64,000 bases of DNA. Origin: Georgenia yuyongxinii (GTDB taxonomy: Bacteria; Actinomycetota; Actinomycetes; Actinomycetales; Actinomycetaceae). A program made the translations under genes and the position numbers. A model generated the notes under the pieces. That model was not told the origin of the DNA and searched no databases. It worked only from the letters and a program-made list of their open reading frames with translations. The DNA lies in NCBI RefSeq assembly GCF_006352065.1, contig NZ_CP040915.1, positions 310,001 through 374,000 on the forward strand. The letters are read 5' to 3'. Shown here piece after piece: positions 42,106-49,999 of this stretch. Position 1 is the first letter of the stretch. The number at the start of each line of letters is the position of its first letter.

Positions 42106-42819
42106 GTGCCACACAGGTCCTCGACCGGCACCCCCGACGGCGTGACCGCCACTCCCGACGGCGTGACCGCCACCATCGCCACCATCGGCATCCTCGGCGC
42201 CGGCCGGGTCGGCACTGCCGTCGCCCGGCAGGCCTTGCGTGCCGGCTACCGCGTGCTGGTCGCCGCGTCCGGCGACCCCGCCGCCATCGAGCTGATCGTC
42301 GAGGTCATGGCGCCGGGCGCGACCGCGGTGACCGCGGCCGAAGCCGCCCGGGCGGGTGACGTCGTCGTCCTGTCCCTGCCGCTGCGAAAGTTCGACACCC
42401 TCGACCCCGACCTGCTGGACGGCACGGTCGTCATCGACGCCATGAACTACTGGGCCGAGACCGACGGCGACATGCCCACGCTGGCTGCGGCGCCGTCGTC
42501 CTCGGAGATGGTCCAGGACTTCTTGCCCGGCGCCCGGCTGGTCAAGACGCTGAACCACATCGGCTATCACGAGCTGGAGTCGGACTTCCGCCCGGCCGGC
42601 ACGCCGGAGCGGCGTGCGCTCGCGGTGGCGGGGGACGACGGCGACGCCCGGGCGACGGTGATGGACGTCGTCGAGCGCCTCGGCTACGACGCCGTCGACG
42701 CCGGCCCCCTCACCGCCGGCGCCGCGCTCGAGCCGGGCACCGAGGTCTTCACCGGGCGGCACGACCGCGCCGCCCTCGAGCGGCTCCTCGAGCGGGTGCC
42801 GGTGCCCGCGACCCGCTGA
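42106..42819 (+). CDS. NADPH:F420 oxidoreductase-like NAD(P)-binding protein
   Basis: A 237-aa product with a GTG start at 42106 (gtggagga upstream). After a Thr/Gly-rich N-terminus the Rossmann motif is IGILGAGRVGTAVARQALR, followed by RVLVAASGDP; a serine in AASGDP suits the 2-prime phosphate of NADP. KTLNHIGYHELESDFRPAG resembles F420-dependent NADP reductases. It should interconvert NADPH and reduced F420, or be a related reductase. The LLM enzymes downstream could use F420H2, which gives the set a joint purpose. Confidence 0.85.
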   Translation: MPHRSSTGTPDGVTATPDGVTATIATIGILGAGRVGTAVARQALRAGYRVLVAASGDPAAIELIVEVMAPGATAVTAAEAARAGDVVVLSLPLRKFDTLDPDLLDGTVVIDAMNYWAETDGDMPTLAAAPSSSEMVQDFLPGARLVKTLNHIGYHELESDFRPAGTPERRALAVAGDDGDARATVMDVVERLGYDAVDAGPLTAGAALEPGTEVFTGRHDRAALERLLERVPVPATR

Positions 42820-42875
42820 TCCCCCCATCCGCGCGCCGATCCCGGCGCGCCCACCCGCACGCGAAGCGAGGCACC

Positions 42876-43880
42876 TTGACGGACTACGGCCACGACCTGC
42901 TCTTCGGGTCCTTCATCACCCCGACCAACGCCGCCCCCGACCGGGTGGTCGCGCTGGCGCAGGCGTCGGAGGCGGCCGGTCTGGACCTCGCCACCTTCCA
43001 GGACCACCCCTACCAGGCCGGGTTCCTCGACACCTGGACCCTGCTGAGCTACGTGGCCGCCAGCACCGAGCGCATCCATGTCTCCGCCAACGTGCTCAAC
43101 CTGCCGCTGCGCCCGCCCGCCGTCCTCGCCCGCGCCGCCGCCAGCCTCGACCTCCTCTCCGGCGGCCGCCTCGAGCTGGGCCTGGGCGCCGGCGGCTTCT
43201 GGGACGCGATCGAGGCGATGGGCGGCCGCCGGCTCACCCCCGGCCAGGGGGTCGAGGCGCTCGAGGAGGCCATCGACATCATCCGCGGCACCTGGGACGC
43301 CGACGACCGCTCCTACTTCCGGGTGGACGGGACCTACTACCGGGTCGACGGCGCCAAGCGCGGCCCCGCCCCCGCGCACGACATCCCCATCTGGCTCGGC
43401 GCCCTCAAGCCCCGGATGCTCCGGCTGACCGGCCGCAAGGCCGACGGCTGGCTGCCCTCGCTGGCCTACCTCAAGAGCCTGGACGCGCTCGCGGACGGCA
43501 ACGCCGTCATCGACGCCGCCGCCACCAGGGCCGGCCGCGACCCACGCACCGTGCGCCGCCTGCTCAACATCGGTGGCCGGTTCACCGCGCAGCCGGGCGA
43601 CCGGCTGCTGACCGGCCCGCCCGGGCAGTGGGCGGAGCAGCTCGCCGTCCTCACCCTCGAGTACGGCGTCTCCGCGTTCATCCTCATGGGCGACGACGCC
43701 GCCACCCTCGCCGTCTACGGCCAGGAGGTCGCCCCCGCGGTGCGCGAGCTCGTGGACGCGGAACGCGCCGTGCGCGGCGTCGTGGCGGCGACCGCCGGAC
43801 GGGGTGTCGCACCGACGGACGCTGGTCGCGCCGCCGAACCCGTGGCAGCCCGCGCCGGGCGCGCCGACGCGGACGCCTGA
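42876..43880 (+). CDS. LLM-class flavin/F420-dependent oxidoreductase
   Basis: A 334-aa TIM-barrel luciferase-like protein with a TTG start at 42876 (gaagcgag upstream). Signatures: FGSFITPTNAAPDRVVALAQ, AGLDLATFQDHPYQAGFLD, ARAAASLDLLSGGRLELGLG and LGALKPRMLRLTGRKADGWL. Whether it uses FMN or F420 is not decidable here, but the nearby F420-reductase-like gene favours F420. The C-terminal 40 residues are a Gly/Ala/Arg-rich tail. Its stop is 1 bp before the fusion gene start. Confidence 0.9.
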   Translation: MTDYGHDLLFGSFITPTNAAPDRVVALAQASEAAGLDLATFQDHPYQAGFLDTWTLLSYVAASTERIHVSANVLNLPLRPPAVLARAAASLDLLSGGRLELGLGAGGFWDAIEAMGGRRLTPGQGVEALEEAIDIIRGTWDADDRSYFRVDGTYYRVDGAKRGPAPAHDIPIWLGALKPRMLRLTGRKADGWLPSLAYLKSLDALADGNAVIDAAATRAGRDPRTVRRLLNIGGRFTAQPGDRLLTGPPGQWAEQLAVLTLEYGVSAFILMGDDAATLAVYGQEVAPAVRELVDAERAVRGVVAATAGRGVAPTDAGRAAEPVAARAGRADADA

Positions 43881-43881
43881 G

Positions 43882-46149
43882 GTGCGCGCCGTGGACTACG
43901 GGCACCCTCTCCAGGCCGGCACGCTCGTCAGCCCGGCCAACGACGCGCCGACCGCCGTCGTCGACCTCGCCCGGCTGAGCGAGGAGCTCGGCCTCGACCT
44001 GGTCACCTTCGCGGACCATCCCCACGAGCCGACCCGCCACGACGCGTGGACCCTGCTCGGCTGGGTGGCCGCCCGCACGGAGCGGATCCGCCTCGCCGCC
44101 AACGTCCTCAGCACCCCGATGCGCCCTGCGCCGGTCCTGGCCCGGGCCGCCGCCAGCCTCGACCTGCTCTCCCACGGCCGGGTCGAGCTGGCGCTGGGTG
44201 CCGGCGACGCCTGGGACGCCCTGGAGCGGATGGGCGCCGAGCGGCTGAGCCCGCACGAGGCCGTCGACGCGCTGGGCGAGGCCGTCGACGTCATCCGCGA
44301 GATCTGGGCCGCCGACCCCGCGCCCCTGACCTACCGCGGCGAGCACCACCGGCTCACCGGTGCCCAGCGCGGCCCGGCGCCGGCGCACAACGTCCCCATC
44401 TGGCTCGGCGGGACCGAGCCCGGGCTCCTGCACCTGGTCGGCGCCAAGGCCGACGGCTGGCTGGCCTCGCTCGACGACCTGCGGCCCGACGACCTGCGCG
44501 CCGGCAACGCCGCGATCGATGACGCCGCCGCGGCGGCCGGGCGGGACCCGCGAGAGATCCGCCGCCTCCTCACCATCGGCGGCCGGTTCGCCGGAACACG
44601 GGCCGGCGTGCTGGACGGGCCGAGCCACACCTGGGTCGAAGACCTCCTGCCCCTGGCGCTGGACGGCGTCAGCACCTTCCTCCTCGCCTCCGACGACCCG
44701 GAGACCCTGCGCCGCTTCGCCGGCGAGGTCGTGCCGGCGCTGCGCGAGGCCCTGGCCGCCGAACGGTCGGTGCGTGGCACGCGGGAGGGCACCGTGCCCA
44801 GTCTGGCGATCCGCGCCGCCCGGCGGGACGGCCTCGACTACGACGCCGTGCCGGCGTCCCTGCGCGGCGACGCGGTCGAGCCGGGCGACGCGCGCTACGC
44901 CGCCACCCGCTCCGGTTACATGCGCGGCGGCGCTCCCGGCCTGGTGCTCCGCCCCGGCAACCCGGCCGAGGTGGCCGAGGCGCTCGCCTTTGCCCGCAGC
45001 CAACCGGTCCCGCTGTCGGTGCGCAGCGCCGGGCACGGCATCAGCGGCCGCTCCACCAACGACGGCGGCATCATCCTCGACGTCTCGCGGCTGAACACCA
45101 TCGAGGTGCTGGACCAGGCCACGCGCCTGGTGCGCGTCGGCCCCGGTGCCCGGTGGGGAGAGGTCGCCGCCGCCCTGCAGCCCTACGGCTGGGCCATCAC
45201 CTCGGGCGACTACGGCGGGGTCGGCGTCGGCGGGCTGGCCACCGCCGGCGGCATCGGCTTCCTCGGCCGCCGGGACGGGCTGACCATTGACCGGGTCCGC
45301 GCCGTCGAGCTGGTCCTCGCCGACGGGACGCTCGTGCGCGCCTCCGCAGAGGAGCACGCCGACCTGTTCTGGGCGGCGCGCGGTGCCGGGTTCGCCCTCG
45401 GTGTCGCGACCGCGTTCGAGATCGAGGCCGCCAAGGTCGGGGAGGTCGGGTTCGCCCAGCTCGTCTTCGACGCCGACGACACCGCGGGCTTCCTGCAACG
45501 ATGGGGTGCCGTCGTCGAGGCCTCCCCGCGCGACGTCACCAGCTTCCTCATCATGGGTGCGCCCCGCGGTGGCCAGGTGGTGGCGCAGACCATGACGGTG
45601 ATCGACTCCGACGACGCCGACACCATCCTCGCGCGCCTGCAGCCGTTCGCCGGGCTGGGGCCGCTGGCGGGCCAGGCCGTCCAGATCGTCCCCTACGCCG
45701 GGGTGGTCGCCCCGCAGGACCCGCACCACGGCCAGGGCGAGCCCGTCGCTCGCAGCGGGCTCCTGGAGCACGTCACTCCCGCGTTCGCGGCAGACGCTGC
45801 GCGACTGATCCGCAGCGGGGAGACGTACTTCTTCCAGATCCGCGCGATGGGCGGGGCCATGGCGGACGTCGCACCGGACGCGACGGCGTTCGCGCACCGC
45901 TCGGCAAACTTCTCCGTCGTCGCGTTCGGGGCGGGCGCCGAGCGGCTGGACCGCTTCTGGGACCCGATGCGCCAGCACTTCACCGGCCTGTACGTCAGCT
46001 TCGAGACCGACCGGCACCCCGAACGCCTGCGCGAGGCCTACCCGCCGCGGACGCTGGACCGGTTGCTCGACATCAAGCGCCGGTACGACCCCGAGAACGT
46101 CTTCCGCGACAACTTCGACCTCGGCCCGGCGCTCCTGCCGGTGCGCTGA
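43882..46149 (+). CDS. Fusion of LLM oxidoreductase and BBE-type FAD-linked oxidase
   Basis: A 755-aa protein from the GTG at 43882 (VRAVDYGHPLQAG). Residues about 1-300 repeat the LLM fold of the upstream gene (ARAAASLDLLSHGRVELALG, GGTEPGLLHLVGAKADGWL). From about 330 comes an FAD-binding PCMH domain: RPGNPAEVAEALAFARS, VRSAGHGISGRSTNDGG (His for covalent FAD), then GVGGLATAGGIGFLGRRDGL. The BBE tail is YDPENVFRDNFDLG. The Cys of bicovalent BBE enzymes is absent (GLTID where GLxCD is usual). It could couple F420/FMN chemistry to O2-dependent oxidation of one substrate. The reading frame is continuous, so the fusion is real in this sequence. Confidence 0.88.
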   Translation: MRAVDYGHPLQAGTLVSPANDAPTAVVDLARLSEELGLDLVTFADHPHEPTRHDAWTLLGWVAARTERIRLAANVLSTPMRPAPVLARAAASLDLLSHGRVELALGAGDAWDALERMGAERLSPHEAVDALGEAVDVIREIWAADPAPLTYRGEHHRLTGAQRGPAPAHNVPIWLGGTEPGLLHLVGAKADGWLASLDDLRPDDLRAGNAAIDDAAAAAGRDPREIRRLLTIGGRFAGTRAGVLDGPSHTWVEDLLPLALDGVSTFLLASDDPETLRRFAGEVVPALREALAAERSVRGTREGTVPSLAIRAARRDGLDYDAVPASLRGDAVEPGDARYAATRSGYMRGGAPGLVLRPGNPAEVAEALAFARSQPVPLSVRSAGHGISGRSTNDGGIILDVSRLNTIEVLDQATRLVRVGPGARWGEVAAALQPYGWAITSGDYGGVGVGGLATAGGIGFLGRRDGLTIDRVRAVELVLADGTLVRASAEEHADLFWAARGAGFALGVATAFEIEAAKVGEVGFAQLVFDADDTAGFLQRWGAVVEASPRDVTSFLIMGAPRGGQVVAQTMTVIDSDDADTILARLQPFAGLGPLAGQAVQIVPYAGVVAPQDPHHGQGEPVARSGLLEHVTPAFAADAARLIRSGETYFFQIRAMGGAMADVAPDATAFAHRSANFSVVAFGAGAERLDRFWDPMRQHFTGLYVSFETDRHPERLREAYPPRTLDRLLDIKRRYDPENVFRDNFDLGPALLPVR

Positions 46150-46620
46150 CGGTGGACGTCTGTCCTGTTTCGCGGCGCCCGGGCGCCATGGTCTGGGCGC
46201 CATGGGCGGGGCGCGATGGACCGGGCGCCACAGTCCGGGCGCCCCGGGCGTCATGGGCGCGTGAAGTCGCGCCACGGGCTGGTAGTACAAAACTCAGGCT
46301 ATGCCCGAGTTTTGTACTACCAGCCTGACCGCACGAAGGCGGAGGGTCGACCGGGCGCCATAGTCCGGGCGCCCGCGCCCGCGCTCGCGCCGGTCGGTCC
46401 ACGGGAACCGGCCCCCACGTCGGCTACGCAAACGGGCAGCTCCTAGGGCCCTGCGTGGACAGCGACTGAAACGAGATGGCGAAAATGGCTGGTACGGCAA
46501 CCATCTCGACCATGTCGTTGGTCGGCACCGCCGGACCGATGTGGTGATGTCCTGTGAGGCTGCGGACCAGACCGATGACTGATTCGTACCGCCGGCTAAC
46601 TCCTCGGTCCGCGCATGGAC
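46150..46620. other. 471-bp gene-free region around a long palindrome
   Basis: Dominated by imperfect direct copies of gggcgccatggtccgggcgcc-type units (about 46170-46250 and 46352-46375) on either side of the palindrome at 46277-46325. Between 46424 and 46620 the reverse strand has an open, partly hydrophobic frame without its own start (NDMVEMVAVPAIFAISF), which may be a fragment. No intact gene is seen. Confidence 0.6.
46277..46325. repeat. 49-bp near-perfect palindrome
   Basis: GGCTGGTAGTACAAAACTC (46277-46295) is the exact reverse complement of the sequence at 46307-46325. The 11-nt centre pairs further (GGC/GCC) apart from one mismatch, leaving a TAT loop. Its AT-rich core (TAGTACAAAACTC) stands out from the GC-rich flanks. 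It may be a bidirectional terminator (T-run tttt in either arm), a phage- or IS-derived site, or a regulator target. Confidence 0.9.
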
Positions 46621-47304
46621 TTAGGTGTCCTTCCGGCTCACGATCTCGGTGATCCAGATGGGCGCGAACGGGGACGTGCAGTTCGGTGGTGTCGGATAGT
46701 CCTTGAGCACCTCCAGGCGTTCGCCGATGTCGAGGGCACGGCCGCGGTGCTCGGCGTGCTCGATGCCGATCGTGGCGAGGCAGGTGTTCATGGCCCACTG
46801 CAAGCGATCCGGGGCGCCCTTCATCTCCGCCTCGATGACGTCGAGGAGTCCGGGGAGGTCGAGGCCTTCGGGCTTCTTCGCCACTCGCTCGCTGGTCAGC
46901 GTCCAGCCGGCGCTCGCCACCACCGGGTCCGGGTCGGCGGACCAGGCCAGGCGGAGCTCTTCAGCGTGCGGGCTCTTCTTGACCACGTAGTTCACGAGCC
47001 AGTCCTGCACCTTGGGGGTCCGTGCTTGGCGCAGCATGGTGCCCAGCTCGTCGCGATCGAACGCCTTCGGGCGGCAGATCAGGAGTGATAGCAGTCTCGC
47101 GGCGGTGTCGTCGGTCGCCCAGAGCTCACGCGCCAGCTCCTGCTGGGTCTTCAGTCGCGTGGCGATCGCGCGGAGCTTGCTGAGGTTCACGCCGTGGTCG
47201 TCACCGTGCCGGGCGTTCACCTCGCGGATCCTGGGGTCGTCCAGCTCGGCCACCTCGGCCATCACCTCGGCCACCGTCACGCCCGTCACTGCCGCCTGGG
47301 TCAT
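46621..47304 (-). CDS. DNA alkylation repair-like HEAT-repeat protein
   Basis: A 227-aa all-helical protein from the ATG at 47304 (MTQAAVTGVTVAEVMAEV), with aggagaa upstream. The AlkC/AlkD-like region includes HGDDHGVNLSKLRAIATRLK, QQELARELWATDDTAARLLS and QDWLVNYVVKKSPHAEELRL, the pattern of the tandem HEAT glycosylases that excise positively charged alkylated bases. The catalytic Asp is not unambiguous from sequence alone. It is divergent from the LexA-boxed small gene, consistent with a DNA-damage neighbourhood. Confidence 0.8.
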   Translation of the reverse strand: MTQAAVTGVTVAEVMAEVAELDDPRIREVNARHGDDHGVNLSKLRAIATRLKTQQELARELWATDDTAARLLSLLICRPKAFDRDELGTMLRQARTPKVQDWLVNYVVKKSPHAEELRLAWSADPDPVVASAGWTLTSERVAKKPEGLDLPGLLDVIEAEMKGAPDRLQWAMNTCLATIGIEHAEHRGRALDIGERLEVLKDYPTPPNCTSPFAPIWITEIVSRKDT

Positions 47305-47429
47305 GTGCGTTCTCCTGTTCGTCGCGTGCGAGATCACCCTAAGCGGAAGGTCTCGGCGTCCCGGTCGACGGCCGGTGGCATCAGTAACAGATGCCCGGAC
47401 GTCCGAGCGCCCCAGCGCCCCAGCATCCG

Positions 47430-47445
47430 TCGAACAGACGTTCGA
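47430..47445. promoter_or_regulatory. LexA (SOS) box
   Basis: TCGAACAGACGTTCGA is a perfect match to the actinobacterial/Gram-positive LexA consensus CGAAC-N4-GTTCG with extended symmetric flanks (TCGAAC/GTTCGA). It ends 22 bp before the ATG of the 82-aa gene and 125 bp from the divergent alkylation-repair gene, so it should put at least the small gene under SOS control. Confidence 0.85.
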
Positions 47446-47467
47446 CAAATTGATGTAGCCTTCTTCC

Positions 47468-47716
47468 ATGGCCGTCGAGCAGGTTCCCCTGAGCGAGCAG
47501 GCCCACAGCCTCGGCCCGGCGCAGTACGGCGAGCCGGTCACACGGCCGGACGAGCCCCCGCCCGTGCGGGCCTGGATCCACACCCGCACGGGGCACGAGG
47601 CGGTCGACGGCGTCGCCGTCGCGTGGACACCGCGCGCGGTGCGCCTGCGATACACCGACGGGCACGGTCGTGAAGGGTTCGCCTGGGTCTGGGCGAACGC
47701 CGTCGCCCGCCGGTGA
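47468..47716 (+). CDS. SOS-controlled small hypothetical protein
   Basis: An 82-aa product (MAVEQVPLSEQAHSLGPAQY). After a flexible N-terminus the C-terminal 50 residues look like a small beta-rich domain: PPPVRAWIHTRTGHEAVDGV, VAWTPRAVRLRYTDGHGREG and FAWVWANAVARR. The Trp/Arg-rich surface suggests nucleic-acid contact. I recall this kind of short protein near translesion polymerase genes in Actinobacteria, but none is present here. The LexA box 22 bp upstream is the strongest clue that it acts in the DNA-damage response. Confidence 0.85.
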   Translation: MAVEQVPLSEQAHSLGPAQYGEPVTRPDEPPPVRAWIHTRTGHEAVDGVAVAWTPRAVRLRYTDGHGREGFAWVWANAVARR

Positions 47717-47804
47717 CGCCGTGGCGGCTGCCGTCTCCCGCCGACGCCCAGAGGAACGCCGTCGCCGCCCGTTGATGTCGCGCGCGCCGGGCGAGGATGG
47801 TGCG

Positions 47805-48740
47805 ATGGCGGACATGACCGCGCACGAAGCGGAGGGCCGGGCGGATCTCGCCGCGGTGGCCGAGGCGCTGTACGCGCTCGTGCCGGGCGAGTTCACCCGC
47901 GCGCGCAACGACCGCGCCACCCAGCTGCGCGCCGACGGCGAGAAGGACCTGGCCGACGCCGTCAAGGCGCTGCCCAAACCCTCGGCCGGTGCCTGGCTGG
48001 TCAACATGATGGTCCGGCAGATGAGTGAGGAGATCGGCCAGGTGCTCGAGCTCGGGGCCGCGCTGCGCCAGGCCCAGGAGCAGCTCGACGCCGCGCAGCT
48101 GCGTGCGCTGAACACCCAGCGGCGCCGGCTGACCTCAGCCGTCGTCCGGCAGGCGGTCAAGGTCGCCGCCGGCCTCGGGCAGAAGGTGAGCCCCGCCGTC
48201 GCCGACCAGGCGGAGGCGACCCTCCACGCGGCCATGACGGACGACGGCGCCGCGGCCGCCCTGCGCACCGGCCTGCTCGTCGCGCCGATGGAGGCGGTCG
48301 GCCTGAGCGGGGTGGACCTCGCCGGGGTGGTGGCGGTGCCCGGCGCCATGGACCACGTGCCCCGGACGGTGGAAGCGGAAGCGGCGGCCGAGGAGTCGCC
48401 GGCGCGGCGGCTGACGGTCGTGCCCGACCGCACCCGGCTGCTCGAGGAGGCCACGGAGGCGCTCGAGGCGGCTCAGTTCCTCGCCGACGGCGCCGCGCGG
48501 GCGCTGCGCAAGGCCGAGGACCACGTGAGCCGGCTCGAGGCGCGCGGTCTGCAGCTGCGCGCGGAGATCGAGGAGCTCCAGCGGCAGATCGACGAGCGTG
48601 AGACGACGCTGCAGAGCGTCGAGGACGACCTCGGCGAGGCCGACGAGCAGCGCGAGGCCGCGGTGGAGACCTACGACGAGGCGCAGGCCGCCCTCGACGC
48701 CGCGAGACAGAAGGTGGCCAAGCTGAAGCGCCGGCGCTGA
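47805..48740 (+). CDS. Coiled-coil hypothetical protein
   Basis: A 311-aa product from the ATG at 47805 (MADMTAHEAEGRADLAAVA). The first part has a conserved-looking segment VPGEFTRARNDRATQLRADG with LADAVKALPKPSAGAWLVNM, which I recognise only as an actinobacterial hypothetical family. The last third is a long coiled coil (LRKAEDHVSRLEARGLQLRA, EIEELQRQIDERETTLQSV) ending in a basic tail KLKRRR. No signal peptide. A structural or DNA-associated role is possible. It is 88 bp behind the LexA-boxed gene and may be read through from it. Confidence 0.75.
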   Translation: MADMTAHEAEGRADLAAVAEALYALVPGEFTRARNDRATQLRADGEKDLADAVKALPKPSAGAWLVNMMVRQMSEEIGQVLELGAALRQAQEQLDAAQLRALNTQRRRLTSAVVRQAVKVAAGLGQKVSPAVADQAEATLHAAMTDDGAAAALRTGLLVAPMEAVGLSGVDLAGVVAVPGAMDHVPRTVEAEAAAEESPARRLTVVPDRTRLLEEATEALEAAQFLADGAARALRKAEDHVSRLEARGLQLRAEIEELQRQIDERETTLQSVEDDLGEADEQREAAVETYDEAQAALDAARQKVAKLKRRR

Positions 48741-48764
48741 CGGCCGCCTCCCTTGACGCAGCGG

Positions 48765-49880
48765 TCAGGCCACCTCCCCGAACGCCGCCGTCAGCACCGC
48801 GCGCACCTCCGCGGTGCCCACCGGGCGCGGGTTGGCGATCGGCAGCTCGGCGCTGACCCGGTCGATGGCCTCCTCCAGCTGGTCCGGCCGCAGCCCGATC
48901 TGTGCCAGGGTGCGCGGCGCCCCGACCTCGGCGTAGAGCCGGCGCATGCCGGAGACCGCCTCCTCCGCCCCCAGGGCGTGCGCGATTCGCTCGCCGACCA
49001 CGGGTACTGCCGGCAGGTTGAGCGCGAGCACGTTGGGCAGCACGACGGCGTGCGTGGCGGCGTGCGGCAGGTTGAAGGCGCCGCCGAGGACGTGGCAGAT
49101 CTTGTGGTGGAGCCCGGCGCCCGTGACGGCGTATGTGCCGCCGGCGAGGAAGGCGCCGTAGAGGAGCTGCTCACCGGCGGCGGCGGGGGTGCCCGCCCAG
49201 GTGGCCACCGGGTCACGCAGGGAGGCCTCCGGTGAGGCCGCGCGCTGCAGCCCCTCCCGGCCGATCGCCCGCAGACCGGTGGCGAGCGCCGTCGTCGCCT
49301 CGTCGGCCAGGGCCGAGCTGACCGGATTGGCCCGCGGCGCCCAGTGGGCCTCGACCACGTGCGCGAGCGCGTTCAGCGCGGAGCTCACGGCCAGCCGGCG
49401 GGGGAGCTGGTCGGTGAGGTTCGGGTCCAGGACGACGGTGCGGGGCTGGACGGCCGGGTCGGTGCCGGTCTCCTTGTGGCCCGAGCGGGTCAGCCCCCAC
49501 ACAGGGGTCATCTCCGAGCCCGCGTAAGTGGTGGGCACCGCGAGGATCGGGATGCCGGTCTCCCGGGCGACGATCTTGGCCGTGCCGGTGGTGGACCCGC
49601 CGCCGATGCTGAGCACGCCGTCGGCCCGGGCACGCCGGGCCACGACCACGGCCTGCTCGGCGACGTCCGCCGGCACGTGCTGCTCGACCTTGGTGAACCA
49701 GGCGACCACGGCGTCCGCGAAAGGGCCAGTGACCTCGCGCGCCAGGGGTTCCAGGGCCCGGGCGCTGACCACCAGGAGCCGCTGAATGCCCAGCCGCTCG
49801 ACCTCCTCGGGCAGTGCCGTGCGCACGGTGCCGCGGCCGAACACGACGCGCGCGGGCGAGGTCTCGAAGGAGAACTGCAT
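48765..49880 (-). CDS. Maleylacetate reductase-like iron-containing alcohol dehydrogenase
   Basis: A 371-aa enzyme from the ATG at 49880 (MQFSFETSPARVVFGRGTV), the typical maleylacetate reductase opening. NAD(P) site VLSIGGGSTTGTAKIVA, then AVPTTYAGSEMTPVWGLT, and the metal/active-site segment GAGLHHKICHVLGGAFNLPH. The family reduces maleylacetate to 3-oxoadipate in hydroxyquinol and chlorocatechol degradation. No ring-cleavage dioxygenase is in the window, so its pathway partners must be elsewhere. It could relate to the aromatic-type catabolic operon, but that is conjecture. Confidence 0.88.
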   Translation of the reverse strand: MQFSFETSPARVVFGRGTVRTALPEEVERLGIQRLLVVSARALEPLAREVTGPFADAVVAWFTKVEQHVPADVAEQAVVVARRARADGVLSIGGGSTTGTAKIVARETGIPILAVPTTYAGSEMTPVWGLTRSGHKETGTDPAVQPRTVVLDPNLTDQLPRRLAVSSALNALAHVVEAHWAPRANPVSSALADEATTALATGLRAIGREGLQRAASPEASLRDPVATWAGTPAAAGEQLLYGAFLAGGTYAVTGAGLHHKICHVLGGAFNLPHAATHAVVLPNVLALNLPAVPVVGERIAHALGAEEAVSGMRRLYAEVGAPRTLAQIGLRPDQLEEAIDRVSAELPIANPRPVGTAEVRAVLTAAFGEVA

Positions 49881-49999
49881 CCGAACCCCCTTGGTCGCTC
49901 GGAGGGAGGTCACCGGCACGCAGGCCGGTCCGCCCTGACTCCATGATGACCCCGCCGGGGGCGGTGCGGGGGTGGTTACGGCATTCGGTGCGGGGGTGG

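Noticed and set aside
43684-46290. An 868-codon minus-strand frame opposite the LLM-BBE fusion
   Set aside because: Antisense shadow of a gene with strong domain evidence.
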